NCBI GenBank assembly: GCA_002439755.1
Contig: DJPH01000040.1
Coordinates: 1 to 13,676 of the forward strand
DNA length: 13,676 bases
Direction of reading: 5' to 3'
DNA from: Prevotellaceae bacterium UBA6417
Lineage (GTDB): Bacteria; Bacteroidota; Bacteroidia; Bacteroidales; Bacteroidaceae
The notes under the pieces were generated by a model. It was not told the origin of the DNA. It did no database searches and saw only the letters and a list, made by a program, of their open reading frames with translations. The position numbers and the translations under genes were made by a program. Below are positions 13,046 to 13,676 of this stretch, piece by piece; positions within the stretch are counted from its first letter, which is position 1, and every line of letters begins with the position of its first letter.

Positions 13046-13676
13046 TTTGAAGTCGGCTTTTGGGGTTGCTCGTCAGGGTCTGTCAACTGGGGCAAGAAGA
13101 AGAGCGAATGGACTACTCTTTTGTTGGGAGGCGGCAATTTGCGCCAATCATGGTATATGCTTTGCAGGTAGCTGTCTACATGACAAGGAGCTTTGAAGCG
13201 GCGTCCTTCAAACTCAATCTCGCCCAAGGGAAAGATGTCGTCTGTACGATATATGGCTCCATACCAGTTATAGTAGGGGTACGAACACATATAGGTTGCA
13301 TCGCACCATGGCTGTAGGAGCTTCCAAATTCCCAAATACAACAGTCGTTTCAACCCGAAATAGACCAGTTCTGCTGCCGAACGCCAACTGTAGTAGTGTG
13401 GGGCATGCAGTCTGAAGTTCATGACTGCCAGGCTACGGGTCACTTTCTTTGTGAGTGCATGAAAGCGGGAGGGATAGGCCACAAATGGGAAGATGTCTAC
13501 AAAGAGTCCTTTGGGTGATGATGACCGGTTGTCGTCATCGGCATCTGCGAAGAAAGAGTTCAGATCGCGCACTTTATACACAGGGTTGTGCATGTCGTCA
13601 TCGGTCTCGGGTGTTTGCAACACGAGCCATTCGGGCAGTTCTGCGGGAGCTACCTGTAAGAAGCGTTGCAAATCCT
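13042..13676 (-). CDS. LicD-family phosphotransferase, 5' end outside window
   Basis: LicD-family proteins transfer a phospho-group such as phosphocholine from a CDP- or nucleotide-activated donor to a cell-surface glycan. The visible 211 residues carry late family motifs: 'DDDMHNPVYKVRDLNSFF', 'PKGLFVDIFPFVAYPS' and the C-terminal 'HVDSYLQSIYHDWRKLPPPNKRVVHS', which matches the usual YGDyM-LPP pattern with HDW in place of GDY. The first Met/TTG codon at 13671 is internal: the frame reads on through the edge (D-L-Q-R-F-L), just after where the conserved DDDxD metal-binding motif should stand, so the N-terminal part is missing from this window. The stop codon overlaps the start of the GT4 gene. 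The exact transferred group is not known. Confidence 0.88.
   Translation of the reverse strand, partial: DLQRFLQVAPAELPEWLVLQTPETDDDMHNPVYKVRDLNSFFADADDDNRSSSPKGLFVDIFPFVAYPSRFHALTKKVTRSLAVMNFRLHAPHYYSWRSAAELVYFGLKRLLYLGIWKLLQPWCDATYMCSYPYYNWYGAIYRTDDIFPLGEIEFEGRRFKAPCHVDSYLQSIYHDWRKLPPPNKRVVHSLFFLPQLTDPDEQPQKPTSK

Overview
The window looks like chromosomal DNA from a member of the Bacteroidales (Bacteroides, Phocaeicola or Prevotella-like). The reasons are the PNPase, GreA and WaaA sequences, the promoters of the TTTG / TAnnTTTG type, the lack of strong Shine-Dalgarno sites before most genes, and the many lipoprotein and outer-membrane-type genes. No mobile element, RNA gene or CRISPR array was found. 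Two genes run off the window: a glycoside hydrolase at the left edge and a LicD-family gene at the right edge.

Left part (1-3888, + strand). A clan GH-A glycoside hydrolase, cut at its 5' end, is followed by about 610 bases without a convincing gene. That gap holds four 21-bp repeat units and a run of eight G. Then comes a compact three-gene cluster of unknown function: a small lipoprotein, an outer-membrane beta-barrel protein starting right after the lipoprotein's stop codon, and a secreted protein that appears to be a distant paralogue of the lipoprotein. It ends at a long, near-perfect bidirectional terminator.

Middle part (3964-7425). greA and a HIT-family hydrolase form a two-gene minus-strand operon. 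It has a well-formed Bacteroides-type promoter and, unusually, a textbook intrinsic terminator inside the leader between promoter and greA start. Divergent from it is pnp (polynucleotide phosphorylase), whose C-terminus carries a tandemly repeated Arg/Gln-rich tail. pnp ends at a second hairpin terminator.

Right part (7437-13676, all minus strand). In transcription order: a LicD-family phosphotransferase (partial), a GT4 glycosyltransferase, a GT2 glycosyltransferase, gltX (glutamyl-tRNA synthetase), waaA (Kdo transferase) and a MarC-family membrane protein. The first three overlap each other and look like part of a surface polysaccharide or LPS decoration operon. gltX and waaA are 4 bases apart. 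A -7 box just before gltX suggests a separate transcript, although no clear terminator separates the two groups.

The most original candidates are the lipoprotein/barrel/paralogue cluster (1944-3888) and the probable leader terminator of greA, which recalls the greA leader RNA known in E. coli. Most of the rest is ordinary core genome.
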